DNA from: Loxodes magnus
Taxonomy: Eukaryota; Ciliophora; Karyorelictea; Loxodida; Loxodidae
Assembly: GCA_946699065.1 (NCBI GenBank)
Contig: CAMPDV010000092.1
Location: forward strand, 248,001-312,000
Length of the DNA: 64,000 bases
Reading direction: 5' to 3'
Both the position numbers and the translations under genes were made by a program. Positions 40,021 to 51,935 of the stretch are shown here, in pieces (position 1 is the stretch's first letter; each line of letters starts with the position of its first letter). The notes under the pieces were generated by a model. The model saw only the letters and a program-made list of their open reading frames with translations, did not search any database and was not told the origin of the DNA.

Positions 40021-40662
40021 TCAAGTTAGCAACGCTAGGATATATCCATGCTATTATAACTTATTAAATTTGAATTGATGAAAAGCTATTTAAATGATAT
40101 TTAATTATTGTAAATATTCAATTTAAACTACTATGTTTTCTTCTCCCTCTACTAATAGCAATGCTGCTTATTCAAAACATTCTTTTATTCCTTATCCACT
40201 CTTGGCTGAAACTTCGAAATATATAAAATTGTTTTCTATTGCAAACTCATTAGCTTCTTCAAAATTTACTTCTCTTTTATCTTAGAGATCACTTTTATTT
40301 CCTAAAAGAAGTATTTTTACCTCTTTAATGTTTTACTACTTAATCCTTTACAACTTTCCTTATAAATATTCAAAAGAAGTATAATCAGTTAAATCAAAAA
40401 CGAGTAGGATTATTTAGCAAGACCATCCATAATTAATTTCTATTTCTCTAAATCTTTCCCCACCTACCACGTCTCAGATTTAGAATTTAACTAATCCAAA
40501 TTGCATTTATTACATTTTATATTTAAAGTCTATACCTATGGTTTAAAAGAAATCAATAGGAAACTAATCTTCTGCATATCTCATCAAAATACTAGTTTTT
40601 CCAGCAAAGCTTTAACCTTATAAAAGAATCTTGATTAAATGATCTTATTTAATTGGTTGCAT
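40021..40662 (-). CDS. Divergent Rab-family small GTPase (copy 2)
   Basis: 213 residues from ATG 40662 to TGA 40021-40023. Motifs: P-loop GQSFAGKTS (about residue 18), TIGIDFK, WDVVGGERF (Trp from TGA), LLGNKSDL and VSAKSG. Very similar to copy 1 at 24986-25597 over the GTPase core. The Ala of the DxAG motif is Val and the catalytic Gln is Gly, so GTP hydrolysis is probably weak. No prenylation Cys at the C-terminus. The gene lies inside the 7.6-kb segment bounded by inverted SINE-like arms, together with the intact RING gene. Confidence 0.9.
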
Positions 40663-40884
40663 AGCTTATTCTTTAATTATAAGGATATATTTAATAAAAG
40701 TAACTCTATTTAAATATCTTAGTTAATAGAATAATATTTACTTCTAATCTTTATATTAATACACATTAAATAGAATATACCTATAAGAGTTGCTATAGTT
40801 TACTACTAACTTTAAATATATATGCTATATAATTAATTAATATTAGTACTTTATTTTAATATTCTTTATTTAGAAAAATTTACA

Positions 40885-41690
40885 AAAGATGGAACAAAAC
40901 ATCCATTTTTCTAAAAATTAATTAAGAAAAGATAAAAAGTGGCGCAGGAGTCAAACAAATAGGAAAGTTAGGAAACAGAGGCAAGCTCATCTTCCCAAGG
41001 TAAAATTATGACAGGCACAAATGAATCTAATAAACATAAAATACAGATCCAGGAAGATCTAAAAGTCAAGATTGAGGCAATTCAAGAACAGTTACTAATC
41101 ACTAAGAAACAATTTGCAATTAAAATTTATAAATAAGGGAGTTAACAAATTTTATAGAAGAATAAAACAATGAACATGCAATATTAAAAATTTACCTTAT
41201 CAAAATAATTTAGTAACGGAAGAGCAACTCTGAAAATAATCCTAATAAAACTTTAAATATTCTTAAAAGATGGAAGTCGAAAAATAGCCACTATTATGTG
41301 AAAAAGAATTTAACCCATAAAAAGAATCTGAAAATAACGAAAGTAACATAATTAAAAGACTTGAAAAAATAGAAAATATTTTAAAAATAAGTATAAAATA
41401 ACTAAAAAAAAACACTGTAAGTAATATCAATCAAGTTATCATCTTCAAAGAAACTGCCAATAATGGAAAAAATTAAATGAAAAAGAACAATAAAAAACAT
41501 GAATTCAACTTAATAAATTATGAACAACGAAAACAGGAATGTATAGATAAAAACTCCTTGCAAGACCTACTGAAACTTAGTGGAAACCTGCCACTTATTA
41601 AAAAAGATCATGGTATACATCCATGTAAAAAAATGGCAAGGTGAAACTGGTTGGAACTCCTGCAAGCTCAAAAATTCTTAACATTTAGTT
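40885..41690 (+). mobile_element. Zinc-knuckle ORF1-only element, decayed (E4)
   Basis: Plus strand from an ATG at 40889. Contains a Glu/Lys-rich coil (IQEDLKVKIEAIQEQLL) and, near the end, NKLWTTKTGMYRQKLL, almost identical to E2's motif. The knuckle is not recognisable. Multiple frame changes make this a dead copy. Confidence 0.55.
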
Positions 41691-41816
41691 TATAATATTA
41701 ATATTAATATTTTTTATTTTGTTGTTTCACTTTTGAATTTAAATCAATTTAGAAATTTTTTTATCAAAAAATTATTCTTCAAGTTAAAGCGAGTGATTTA
41801 TAAGTCTTGCTTATAT

Positions 41817-42320
41817 ATAAATAAATTTGATTATAGAGCGCGTAGCACTCTCGTTGGTGCGCAACTCTTTAAAAAAAATGTTTCATATTGACAAGAATGT
41901 TTGTTACTGATAAAATTGTCAGATACTGGTAGATCTTGTTCAATACTGGTATAATTATTCAGTACTGATAAAAGAGTTCAATACTGATATAATTTTAGAA
42001 TACTCGTAATCTTTAATACTTGTTGGAGGTCCAATGACATGGCAGGATTGTGTCTCATTGTATCACCAAAGCAGAGGACGACATGTGTCAATTATGGGTA
42101 CTTAAATTCCCCACCTCTGATGAAGCTCGCAATATTATTTCTTTTTCGTTCCAGAATTAAAAATAAACTAAGCCAAGTCAGTGTCGAAGGTCTAAGAATC
42201 TTATGTCTCTTGGCCAAACCAAAGCAGAGGAAAACATAAAGTCGATTATGGGTACTTAACTTCCCCAACCTCTGATGAAGATGACCTTGTTGTTCACCTT
42301 CGAACAACTTTGGCGGTTTT
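41817..42320 (+). mobile_element. SINE-like inverted arm (right)
   Basis: Inverted near-identical partner of 34680-35184. The tRNA-like head starts at about 41833; GTTCAATAC-type sequence about 85-100 bp downstream fits a pol III B box (GWTCRANNC). Ends GCGGTTTT. The short standard-code ORFs on both strands are incidental. Confidence 0.75.
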
Positions 42321-42549
42321 AAAAAATATATATAATAATTTTCTATTATGTTTCTTTAAACAGATTAGAATACTTTGAAACTAAAATTTTATAGAAGTTA
42401 AATATAAAAATAAACAAAATTTAGGTTTATTAACTATTAAATTAAAGTAATAAATTTATCTAAAGCTATTAGTTAAAAAATATAGTTAATGGCTAATTAT
42501 TTGGAATGTAAAGTAATGGTACATTAGAACTAATCTAATACATATAAGA

Positions 42550-43360
42550 TGATTAAAGTAAGTCCAGGAAATTGAGAAAAAAGGCATTCAAAATTTGGCA
42601 AATAGAGATAAGCTAGTTAAAAGCAAAAAAGCAAAAAAAGCAAAAGTCATCTGAATCTTTGTTTTCATATCAAGATAAATTACTATTTAGAAATTAGGAA
42701 AATTCTTTAATAATAGAACATTTAAATAAATTTGTATAGAAATAATATGACAAAATGAAAAAACTTTCAGCAATCAGGATGATGTAATTTACATTCATTC
42801 AGATAGAATAAGAAAAACGATAAGCATATTAAGCAACTGTCCTTAGAAACAATATACTTACGGTAGCAATTTGTTCAAAATAAAGTCTTAAATAAGAAAA
42901 GTTATGGCGTTTATCTTAAAAAAATTAAATAGAAGAAATATCAATGATTGCTGAAGAAATTAAGATTGATATCTTTATTAATAAATTAAATGATTAATAA
43001 AATTTGAAAGAACTGAGATAACATAAAGATTGGAAAAACGTGAGAAGTTAGAAGTTTATTCTTCCAAAATAAAAACAGAAATATAAGAGAAGATAAAGAA
43101 GTACTCAAATCTTCCAAACAAGTAATAAAGTACTGTTTTTCTATAAAAGACTAAGAAGATAAGATTTCATAAAGGCTAAAGAGAACTAATAATACTTTAT
43201 ATAAATAGCAATAGAATCTAAAAAAGATAGGATATAGAATAAACCTATGCTAGATGAGGAAGAGTGGTTATCATCAACATAAAAATGACCGAGTAATCAA
43301 ACCTTAAAAAAATTGGATAGCTGAAACTGATTGAAAATCCAAGGAAAGAAAACATTTTTA
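42550..43360 (+). mobile_element. Zinc-knuckle ORF1-only element, decayed (E5)
   Basis: Plus-strand copy recognised from its 3' part (SGYHQHKND then KNWIAETDW, matching E4 and E8) and from NLKKIGYRINL at the position of the family motif. The 5' coil is Lys/Gln-rich. Heavily decayed. Confidence 0.45.
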
Positions 43361-44084
43361 ATACTTTTAGTTGATAATTATAATTATTAAACATATAGAG
43401 ATACTATGGCATACATAAAAATTATAGATTTAATTTTAATAGGATTTAAAATGAGGACAAAAATAATAAAAAACGTTATGATATATTTAATTTTGATACT
43501 TATCATTTAAAAGTTTAGAGTAAAAAGATTATTTTTAATATTTTAATTAAATAAAATAAAGATTAAAACATCTTATTCAAAGTTAAATCATTTAAAATTA
43601 TTATTTTGAAAAGAAACATGATTGATGAAGTATCTATTTGCTATTGTAAAGATAAAATCATCAAATCTTATTAGTAGTTTTATTTAATTCGTAGCTTATT
43701 ACTAGTTGGAAAATAAATAGACGTTTTCTAAAATCAAACTAGCTTTGCCCCATTACTTTAACGAAATATGCAAACATAATAATAAATAGATTAAATGAAT
43801 TTGATAAGAATATGGAAAAGTATTAATTAATTTTTAGGTATAATAAGAAATTTCGCATCTTTATAGTTAAGTTTAAAACCTTTGTTACATTGCTTTAACC
43901 ATTAAATATTAATAAAGCTATGCAATGTATAAGATACTTGAATAAATCATTGCAAATATATAAAATTATCTTAAAAGAGAGTTAATCAAAGACATTTCAG
44001 TTTGAAAATTATAGGGATAGCTTATTTAGAAGAAGAAATCACTTTAATAAAAATGTTAACGAAATGAATTTACTGATATGAATC
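43361..44084. other. Spacer duplicated from 26.15-26.68 kb region
   Basis: 43490-44050 is an old duplicate of 26150-26680 (see that entry). No gene seen. Confidence 0.55.
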
Positions 44085-44290
44085 TGTTACTTCATTTTAT
44101 TTATGCTTATTAAAATCAAGCATCTTTCTTTTCATCTTCCAACTTATTTCCATTGCTTCTTGCACTTTTTTGCTGTTCTTTTTTAGATCTCAATTACTTT
44201 TTTTACTTTTTTCTGCGATTTCAATTGTTTTTTTAGTAGATTCCAAAAAAAATTTTAATTTGAAGGTCTGTATCTTTTTATTTTTGAGAA
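44085..44290 (-). mobile_element. Coiled-coil fragment, possibly of the same element family (E6)
   Basis: Minus strand encodes a Lys-rich helical stretch (KKSNWDLKKNSKKVQEAM) like the N-terminal coil of the family, with nothing recognisable on either side. Assignment is tentative. Confidence 0.3.
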
Positions 44291-45205
44291 GTGAAATGTT
44301 AGTTTAAAGATAGTTTATTTAATACGCTTAAGAATAATAATACATTTTTTATCAGAAATGAAAATAATGCATTTGTTGGAATAAACACTATTATCTATAA
44401 CATGAAAGATATTTTAATTCTGCATAAGCTGAACAATCTTTTTTTCATAAATTTATTTTTTGCAATTAACAAACGAACGTACTTTGCTATTATTGCCTTA
44501 AATTAAGATTCAAGAGTTTCTAAAATCTAAATTAGTCTAAAATAATTAATAATGATTGTCTTTGTTTTAAATTGAGCGAGAATAATATTAAGTGAGAAGC
44601 TTAACTAGATATTTTCCTTTTTTCTGATTTAGCCTTTTATTATTTTTATTTTATGAAAACTAAGCTTTTTCTTCTTATTTTTCTTTATTTATATTATTTT
44701 TGATTAAATTTACATTTAAACCTTATAATTTAAATAATCTTTAGCTTTTCTGTCTTCAGATTCGAATTTGACATCTCTCCACTGCCATTTGTGATCTAAC
44801 TACCAACAATTTTTATAAAAACTGATGAGTTTCTACATAGCATGCTTAATAATTAAAAAAATTTCTATTTAAATTTTTATAGTATAATTAAATAGATATC
44901 CCTTTTATTTTATAAGGCTTTTTCTAATTTATTATATAGAAAGCGGTAATTTTTTATCTTTCTATGCATTTAAATAATATTAGGGATTTTAAAATATATT
45001 GGAGATAAGGTTTATTTACAGTCTTTCAAATTTTAAAAGTTTGTTATGTAGTTTTCATTTTAAAAGATAAACTTTTGATGTCTTTTAATTTATTTATTGA
45101 CTATCCTTTCTGTTATTCAAAATTAGTTTATTTTAATAAATCAAGTTAAGAATATAATTTTTTATTTTTATGTTTAATATGTTTAAAAATTCCTAATTAT
45201 AATAT
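44291..45205. other. AT-rich spacer without a supported gene
   Basis: No motif or repeat seen. Confidence 0.4.
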
Positions 45206-46175
45206 ATATAAAATGGCACCTTAGAAATAGTAGGCTTCTCCAACGAAACCTAATAACACTTAGAAGGATTTAGTCAATGATTTCTACCTTTTTTAGATAG
45301 AGAATCTACCAAAAATAATAAATATATATATTAGCGGACTAATGAATTATTAAAATAATAATAATAATAATTAACTTAAAGTTTAAAAGTATAAAATAAC
45401 TCGAATCTTCAACAATTTCTTGCTCCCATTTTTTTAACGTGGATGGATACCACAACCGAGTTTTTTATGTGGGTGTTAACCACTAAAAATATCTGAGTTT
45501 TCTAATAATTTTCTTTTATAAATTCCTGTTTCAGTATAATAGAGTTTATTAAACGTCCTTCACATTCTTAATTTTTCTTTTAGTTGGATTTGCTTTCAGC
45601 CATCACAATTTTGCAATAAATGTAAGCTAGACTTGCAATATCAACATTGTTTTAGAATTTTACGGAAAGAACAAATAGCAAGAGAAATTTAAAACTCGAA
45701 ATTATATAAATCAGGACAATCCTAAATACAAAACGATCCAATGGAAATAGTATAACAACCTGTAGCAAAATTTATTCCCTATCGAAAAATAATGATATGT
45801 TGGTATTGAAAGCGTTCAGGACATAAAGTAAAAAAATGTTACCAATTTTAATAAAAATAAAAGAGAATAATATAAAATAAATGGTAAGATATATTTAGAA
45901 GATATTGCAAAAGTGAAGGCTTATTCTATCGGTAAAATACTCCAATTAAACAAAGAAGCGCCTTATATCTAATCGAAAGTAAATTATTTCAAAAAAATAA
46001 TTTGGTTTCTACCTATTGGAAAAAATAAAGGAAAATAATCTTAAATTTATCAAGAAAAATAACAATAAAGATCCAAACAAATTTGAAATGGAGACTTATT
46101 TTTAAATAATAAACTGCAAACTAATGTGTGACAAACTAAATAAAGGTGAAGTCATTTTAATAAGTTATTATATTC
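45206..46175 (+). mobile_element. Zinc-knuckle element (E7) with a nested inverted fragment (E8)
   Basis: The plus-strand copy starts with MAPQKQQASPTK (ATG 45213). It resumes after 45625 with QNDPMEIVQQPV, a knuckle CWYW-KRSGHKVKKC in which the second Cys codon has become TGA, then NGKIYLEDIAKV and a 3' end ending AATAAAGGTGAAGTC. Between 45411 and 45625 lies a minus-strand fragment of another copy (NKLYYTETGIYKRKLLENS), apparently inserted into it. Confidence 0.6.
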
Positions 46176-46917
46176 TCTTATTTTTCCTTTTTGAATAAAT
46201 TATAAACTTTTAATATAATTTTGCAATTATATTATTTTTGATGGTTTATTTTTTTCAATATTTCTAACACTAAACCTTTTCGTACATTTAAAATGAAGAA
46301 AAATTGCTCTCTTCTAATCTTTTCAAAACACTTTTACTCATCTTTTATTTTTATTTTCTATCTTTTCAAAAATTATCCAATTCCTTTTACTAAAATATAT
46401 TTTCTTTTGCATATATTTCATATTTAATCTCACACTGAAAATTTAAATGCTTTTCTTTCTTATTCATATTACTTTTTCATCAATTCATATCGATAGCTTA
46501 AGATTTTTTATTAATATTTAATTAAATATTTGTTCATATAAATATAGATCATAAAGAAATAATTTATTAATTAGTATCATTAAAATTTAAATATAATTGA
46601 GATTTTTATCTGATATATCTATATTTAAAAGGTATTATATACTAATTTAAAATAGCTATTTTAATAAAAGATAAATTATACCTTCTATTTAAAGAATAAA
46701 TTTACCTTTTATGCATATGTATTGTATATATTAATTTTAGTATTAATATTATGAAAGAGAGTATAAAATAGAGATTGTTATTTAAATTTTAATTAAGTTA
46801 TATACCTAAATTTCATCAAATATCAGTTTTTGTAGATTTGATTATTTATAGATCAGAACAATTTTAAGCTGAATATTAAGGATAAATATAAAATTTAAAA
46901 GAGTTCATAAAGTTTAA
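46176..46917. other. AT-rich spacer without a supported gene
   Basis: Nothing recognisable in any frame. Confidence 0.45.
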
Positions 46918-47859
46918 TCATATAATTTTCTTCCATATACTGCTTGTCATTTCGTAACTTAATAATTCGTTATGGAAATTATATTGAAACACACGTCTTC
47001 TGCTCAAAAGTGGATGGGTGAAATCATAAAAATATTCGCAGGTTGGATATTCATAGTTCTATATATTTGACTATTTTAAATCATAAATTCAAGTTTCTAT
47101 TTAAGATCCATTTCCATAGATAAGAAAAGACTCAAACTGGGGCATAGTAATAGCAGAAACTGTTGCCTTTTGCTATAATATTCCATCAAATTCATTCCAT
47201 CTATTACCAATAGAATCAAAAATTTGAATCTTATCTAAACATTAGCCTTATTAAAAGTTAAATCCGCCAAAGATATAAATATTGAAATTTAGCTAATCAC
47301 ATCCAAAAATACCAACTGGAGTTGAAATTGGACTTAGTATTTCAAACTTTTTAGACCTAATATTAAAAGACTCACACTCTTTTCTATCTTTTTTCTAAAA
47401 AAGTTAGTTATATACTCCAGATATAATGCATATTACATCCTTTTTGTTAAAACTAGTTCTGTGGAAGAATCTTGAAAACTACATCAAGCAATTCTCATTA
47501 ATTTTGCTTGAATATATGGTAAATCTTTTAACATTTACCTATGAATTACCTGATATTAACAATGCTTCTTCTGTAAATTATTCAACATACGAATAATGTG
47601 ATTCAAATGGTTCTATTTCTAGTTTTTATTATTAAAATTAATTATTTTTGGTAGAATATTTAACTTAAGTTTTAGCATTTTTTATCATTGTAGAGATAAT
47701 TGAGTACTAAGGTACTACAAGATTAGAGCATATTTCGTATTTAATTACTCCAATTCCGAATTTAGAAAAGATCCTGACTGTATTTTAGTTTTGCTACTTC
47801 CTTAAAATTTTCCTTAGAAATAATATCTTAATGATTTTCGTATACTACTCTTTTTACAT
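46918..47859 (-). CDS. Kelch-repeat protein (K5), complete with TGA stop
   Basis: 313 residues from ATG 47859 to TGA 46918-46920. The family N-terminus is ILFLRKILRK...SKFGIGVIKYEIC. Blade motifs: ALLISGNS, VICIISGVYN, IYIFGGFN (about residue 200) followed by IQIFDSIGNRW, then SFLIYGNGS and a C-terminal strand ending SSIWKKII. It is the only minus-strand member and the most divergent, and the only one in which the expected stop is TGA, so it anchors where the others should end. Likely a beta-propeller adaptor; partner unknown. Confidence 0.85.
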
Positions 47860-48939
47860 TATTATAATTAAAACAGAAAGAGAAAATTATATATCTCTTC
47901 TTAAAATTTAAACTCTAAGCTCTATTGAAAAAGAGATTAAACTAGAAAGAAAAATAAAAAATAAGTATATTTTAATTATATTGCTTATAGAACCATTTCT
48001 TTATATGATAAAATTAATAAATTGTCTATTTATAATAAGTTGAAAACATTTAAGAACAAAATAGAAAAATAAATTTAAATATTTATTATAAAATTAAATA
48101 AAAATTATATTAAGTTAAATACTTTAAAAATTTAAAGCTATTATTTAATCAAATCTTATAGAATAACTATTTTAGTATTTAAAATTAAATATATCATATA
48201 GAATAAACATATTAGATATTTCTTTAAATTACTTATTTCCTTTTTATTAAATATTTAATATTTTATTAACTTTGTTAAAAATACATTTCTCTTCATCATT
48301 TATATTTAGGTTTTAATTAAATAGCTTGTTAAATAGTAATATTAAAAATTTATCGAATAAATCTTTATGCTTAATAGCTTTATTAAAGCTTATCTTATTG
48401 AATAGATATTATTTTAGTGCTGTATATTCAAAATTATTGCAATGTAAATTAGAAATTGTTTATATATGTTTTAATACCTTGTAAATAAGATTATTCAAGC
48501 CAAATCATTTTAAAGTTAATGCGAATATAAGTCACTTAAATTTAAATTTTTGTAATTTAAGTTTTTATTTTCTATTCTATTAACTCTCCACATTTTAATA
48601 CTTTCATATTTATAAAAATTTGTCAGAGATTGCAGAATAAACACAATCATGAATGATAAAATAGTTATACTTAATGCAAAATATTTATATATAAAGAAAC
48701 CTTTAAAATATATATAAATGAAAGGGATTAAAATACGTTATAAGTGAAATATGGTATTAATAATGAAAGTATATAATAAATAAGCTAACTTTACTAGAAA
48801 TAATTTTTAATCTAATGAAAATTGTATTTTGATAATGATATAATAGTTAAATTTTAAAATTTTAAGTATAACTGTATGATTTTGAAAGTATTATAAGATA
48901 AGATTAGATTAGACTAGTCAATTAACATGATAACTGCCT
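47860..48939. other. AT-rich spacer without a supported gene
   Basis: Over 1 kb of very AT-rich sequence; nothing recognised. Confidence 0.45.
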
Positions 48940-49711
48940 TCAAGGAGCTGATCACGGTTGATTAAAAAATTATTGGTAGTTATCCCTATATTCTTGAATT
49001 TCTTCGTCAAGATCAATTTCTTCTATTACGAACCTTCCGGTGGTGACTTAGCCCTTATTTACTATTGGAATCTTTTTCCAATCTCAGTCTTTGACGAATA
49101 TTATCTGGTTCTTCTCTCCTATGCTTTAGCAATGTCTTCCAGAAGATGGTCTCCATTGTACAATTTTCTTCTAAATATTTTTCCATTTGTAGTGCAGTAA
49201 AGTTCAGTTATTTTGTTCCAAATTTTCTAATTTTTATTTAAATTGGAATTGTCCGCAGTTTTTATATAAATGTCCACTTTAAAGCAATAGAAACATCTTG
49301 AATTGCGGTTTTTGTATCGTGTCCTGATTTTCAATATTTTCAATATTTTTTGCATTTTTAAAGTTTTTTCCGATTAGAAAAAAATTTGGATTCTGTTATT
49401 CCACAATCATAGGATCATTATAAAGGAAAAGAAGTTATTACTAATTATTTTATTTTGGTTTAAACTCCGTTTTTTTCCAGTTCTTCGCTAAGTTGAGAGT
49501 TTGAGGTTTTGCTTCTTAATTCCGTTTTTATTCATTGATTTCCACTTTATAATTATTGCCCAGTAAAAGTCAAAGATTCAATCCGTTATTTCAGGTCAAG
49601 TAATGACTGCTGCATCTTTTTACTTTCCGTTTCTAGGAAGTATATTTCAATGAGAGAACTTTATTACTCGATGTTCTGCTAAATTTTTGAGGATTATTTC
49701 TTAGGAGCCAT
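48940..49711 (-). mobile_element. Zinc-knuckle ORF1-only element, near full length (E9)
   Basis: Minus strand from ATG 49711 (MAPKKQSSKIQQ). Coil (MQQSLLDLKQRIESL), NDPMIVEQQNP, then a full CCHC pattern spread over two frames (CFYCFKV, GHLYKNC), then LYCTTNGKIFRRKL and a C-terminal part ending near a TGA at 48952. Frame changes occur just before and inside the knuckle, so it is probably a recently inactivated copy. Confidence 0.6.
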
Positions 49712-50002
49712 TTTTTTAATTGATATGGAAGAATAGAGGAAAATATAAACATGACTATATAAAATATTTTTTGATTGTTATAAACTTATTAATTTTTTTA
49801 ATTTGCAAATGCATGGAATAATAAAAATATATATCATAACTAAAGATTTTTTATTTTAAGCATTTTCTTTCAGAACAAAAATAAATTGACATGAAATAAA
49901 TTAAAAAAATTCCTTGAATTTTAATTATACTTATGATATTTAAAAATTGAAAATCATATATTTAATAAAAATTTTAAAACTTCATAAAAGTGTTATATAT
50001 AA

Positions 50003-50745
50003 ATGAGGTTCCGAAGAAATAGATATCCCCGTGAAAAATTTAAGAACTAGCAAAATTTAAGTAATTATTTCTATATGATACAATTGAATTTGAAACTAAC
50101 AAAAGAAGTCTAAGTACTAAATAAATAACTTAATCTCGTATGCTAATTATCAAAAATTGATCAAAGAATAGAACCTTAAATAAGAAATTAACTAATAGCC
50201 TCTCTCCTAATAGATGAAAATGTAATTTAATAAAGTATTTTAAAACAAAGCTTTTATCATAAAATCAATCAATCGGAGCATATCTAGATTAGCTTACGAA
50301 CTGATTCAGAATCGAGAAAAAATAATTAATCCTTAGACTTATTAGACTTCACATTCGAAAAAAAAGTTAAATGCTGACTAAAGAAATAGACCACGAGATA
50401 AGAAATTCCATTAAAAGTTTTTACGTGAAATTTAGCAGCAGAAAAAAGGATTTTACAACTTATTTAAGATTTATTGTACGCCAAATGGAAAATATCATTA
50501 GAAAAAATTTTTTAACCATACTTAGAAGCTCCAAAGATTATGGATGCACAAGGCGATTCGTGAAATGATAGTGCAGTTTTGATTTCCAATTACTAGCAAG
50601 ATGAGAAAACAAGTAATTATAAGAACTTACAACCTAAAGAAACCAGAAAAATACTACTTTGAAACCTTCTGATGATTTAAAACTTTTGCAAGCTCTAATT
50701 TATGAATAGCCATATAAAGGTAACATCACTTTAATATATATATTA
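50003..50745 (+). mobile_element. Zinc-knuckle ORF1-only element, decayed (E10)
   Basis: Plus strand. Contains KIYCTPNGKYHQKK near 50460 (family motif) and the family 3' end ATAAAGGTAACATCAC followed by a TATTATTATT tail. The knuckle is not recognisable. Confidence 0.55.
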
Positions 50746-50989
50746 TTATTATGCTATAAGAAATAAAATTTCTTAGCATATAAAGCTTAAAAGAAGATTT
50801 TTATAAATTTTAAATTTTTCTTTAAATCTTATTTCTTTAAAGCAAATTCTTTATTTTTTAAAGTTAATTTATGAATATGAAGAGAAACTGGAATATTTTT
50901 GGATGTAAATTTTTCTAAAATGAATATCTTTAACTATTATTAAATATTAATAATAGCAAAATTCTTTATTTAATATTTATTTCGAAACA

Positions 50990-51935
50990 ATATCTCAAAA
51001 AAAAATGGTAGAAGGGTTCAAGAAAGGCTTTTATACCACCTCCTAAAAAGGGGAGAGAAAGTAAGAACCCTCATCTTTAACTCACACATCTTCTCAAAAC
51101 CTTCAAGAATAATAGACTCAACTAGGAACTTCCAGACCAACCTAAAAGATGGGACAAAAGCACCAAAAGGCTACCCCGATGACACCAACTGAAGAGGAAG
51201 GACCTAGAAAGGTGCTGGAGACGCAAGAAGCAGCAGCCGTGCGAGAGTTTGCGATACCACAGTTCCAGGAAGAACAGGCATAAATTTTAGTCGTATTCTC
51301 TGACCTGAAGGAGGAAGTAAAAATGCTATGATTAGAGAATAGAGCTCAAAAAAATCAAGTTACTGAGCTCAAGGAATGGAAAGAAAGTTTCTGGGAAGTC
51401 TACGATTGAGAGCAAAACACTTTCTTCAGGGAAATGGGATTGCTGCAGCAGAGAACAACTGTGCTTGAAGAGAACAGCAAGTAGCAACAGTACTAGGAAT
51501 TCAAAGTTAGGACAATTCAAGATTCAATGGACAATAGAAGGAGCTACTAATTTACCGAGGAGTCCAGACAAGAAATGAATTAGGAATAAACCAAGATGCT
51601 TTGTATGTAAACAAATTGGACATAAATATAGACAATGTTAGAAATTGAAATTAATTAAATAATAGTACTAGAATAGAAAATAATAAGAAAAATAATAGTA
51701 CTAATATTAGGATAAGATCAGACGAGAATTCTGTAACTAATTTTATCCGTCATAAGGTCAAATCTACAAACCGAAGTGGTACACAATCCAAGGCGACTGA
51801 AGAAAGAGTTCTGAAGGGAGCTGGTTCCAGCCAGGTTATCAAACTGGTCCTGTAAACACGAGGTTGAAAGTCCTCCAAGTTCACTAAACTCTAATTTAAA
51901 CTTTTTAATTTAGTATATATATATATATATTTATT
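50990..51935 (+). mobile_element. Zinc-knuckle ORF1-only element, GC-richer copy (E11)
   Basis: From ATG 51149 a long Glu/Gln-rich coil (VTELKEWKESFWEVYDW) runs in one frame. A perfect CCHC knuckle, CFVCKQIGHKYRQC at about 51599-51640, lies in the +1 frame relative to the coil. The 5' half is markedly GC-richer than the window and than sister copies, which suggests a recent arrival or a different subfamily. Confidence 0.6.

Noticed and set aside
45770..45830. TGA read as Cys (Euplotes-type code), suggested by a knuckle CWY-TGA
   Set aside because: Conserved Trp positions in GST, Rab, Kelch and WHH motifs are TGA; this element copy is simply mutated at the second Cys.
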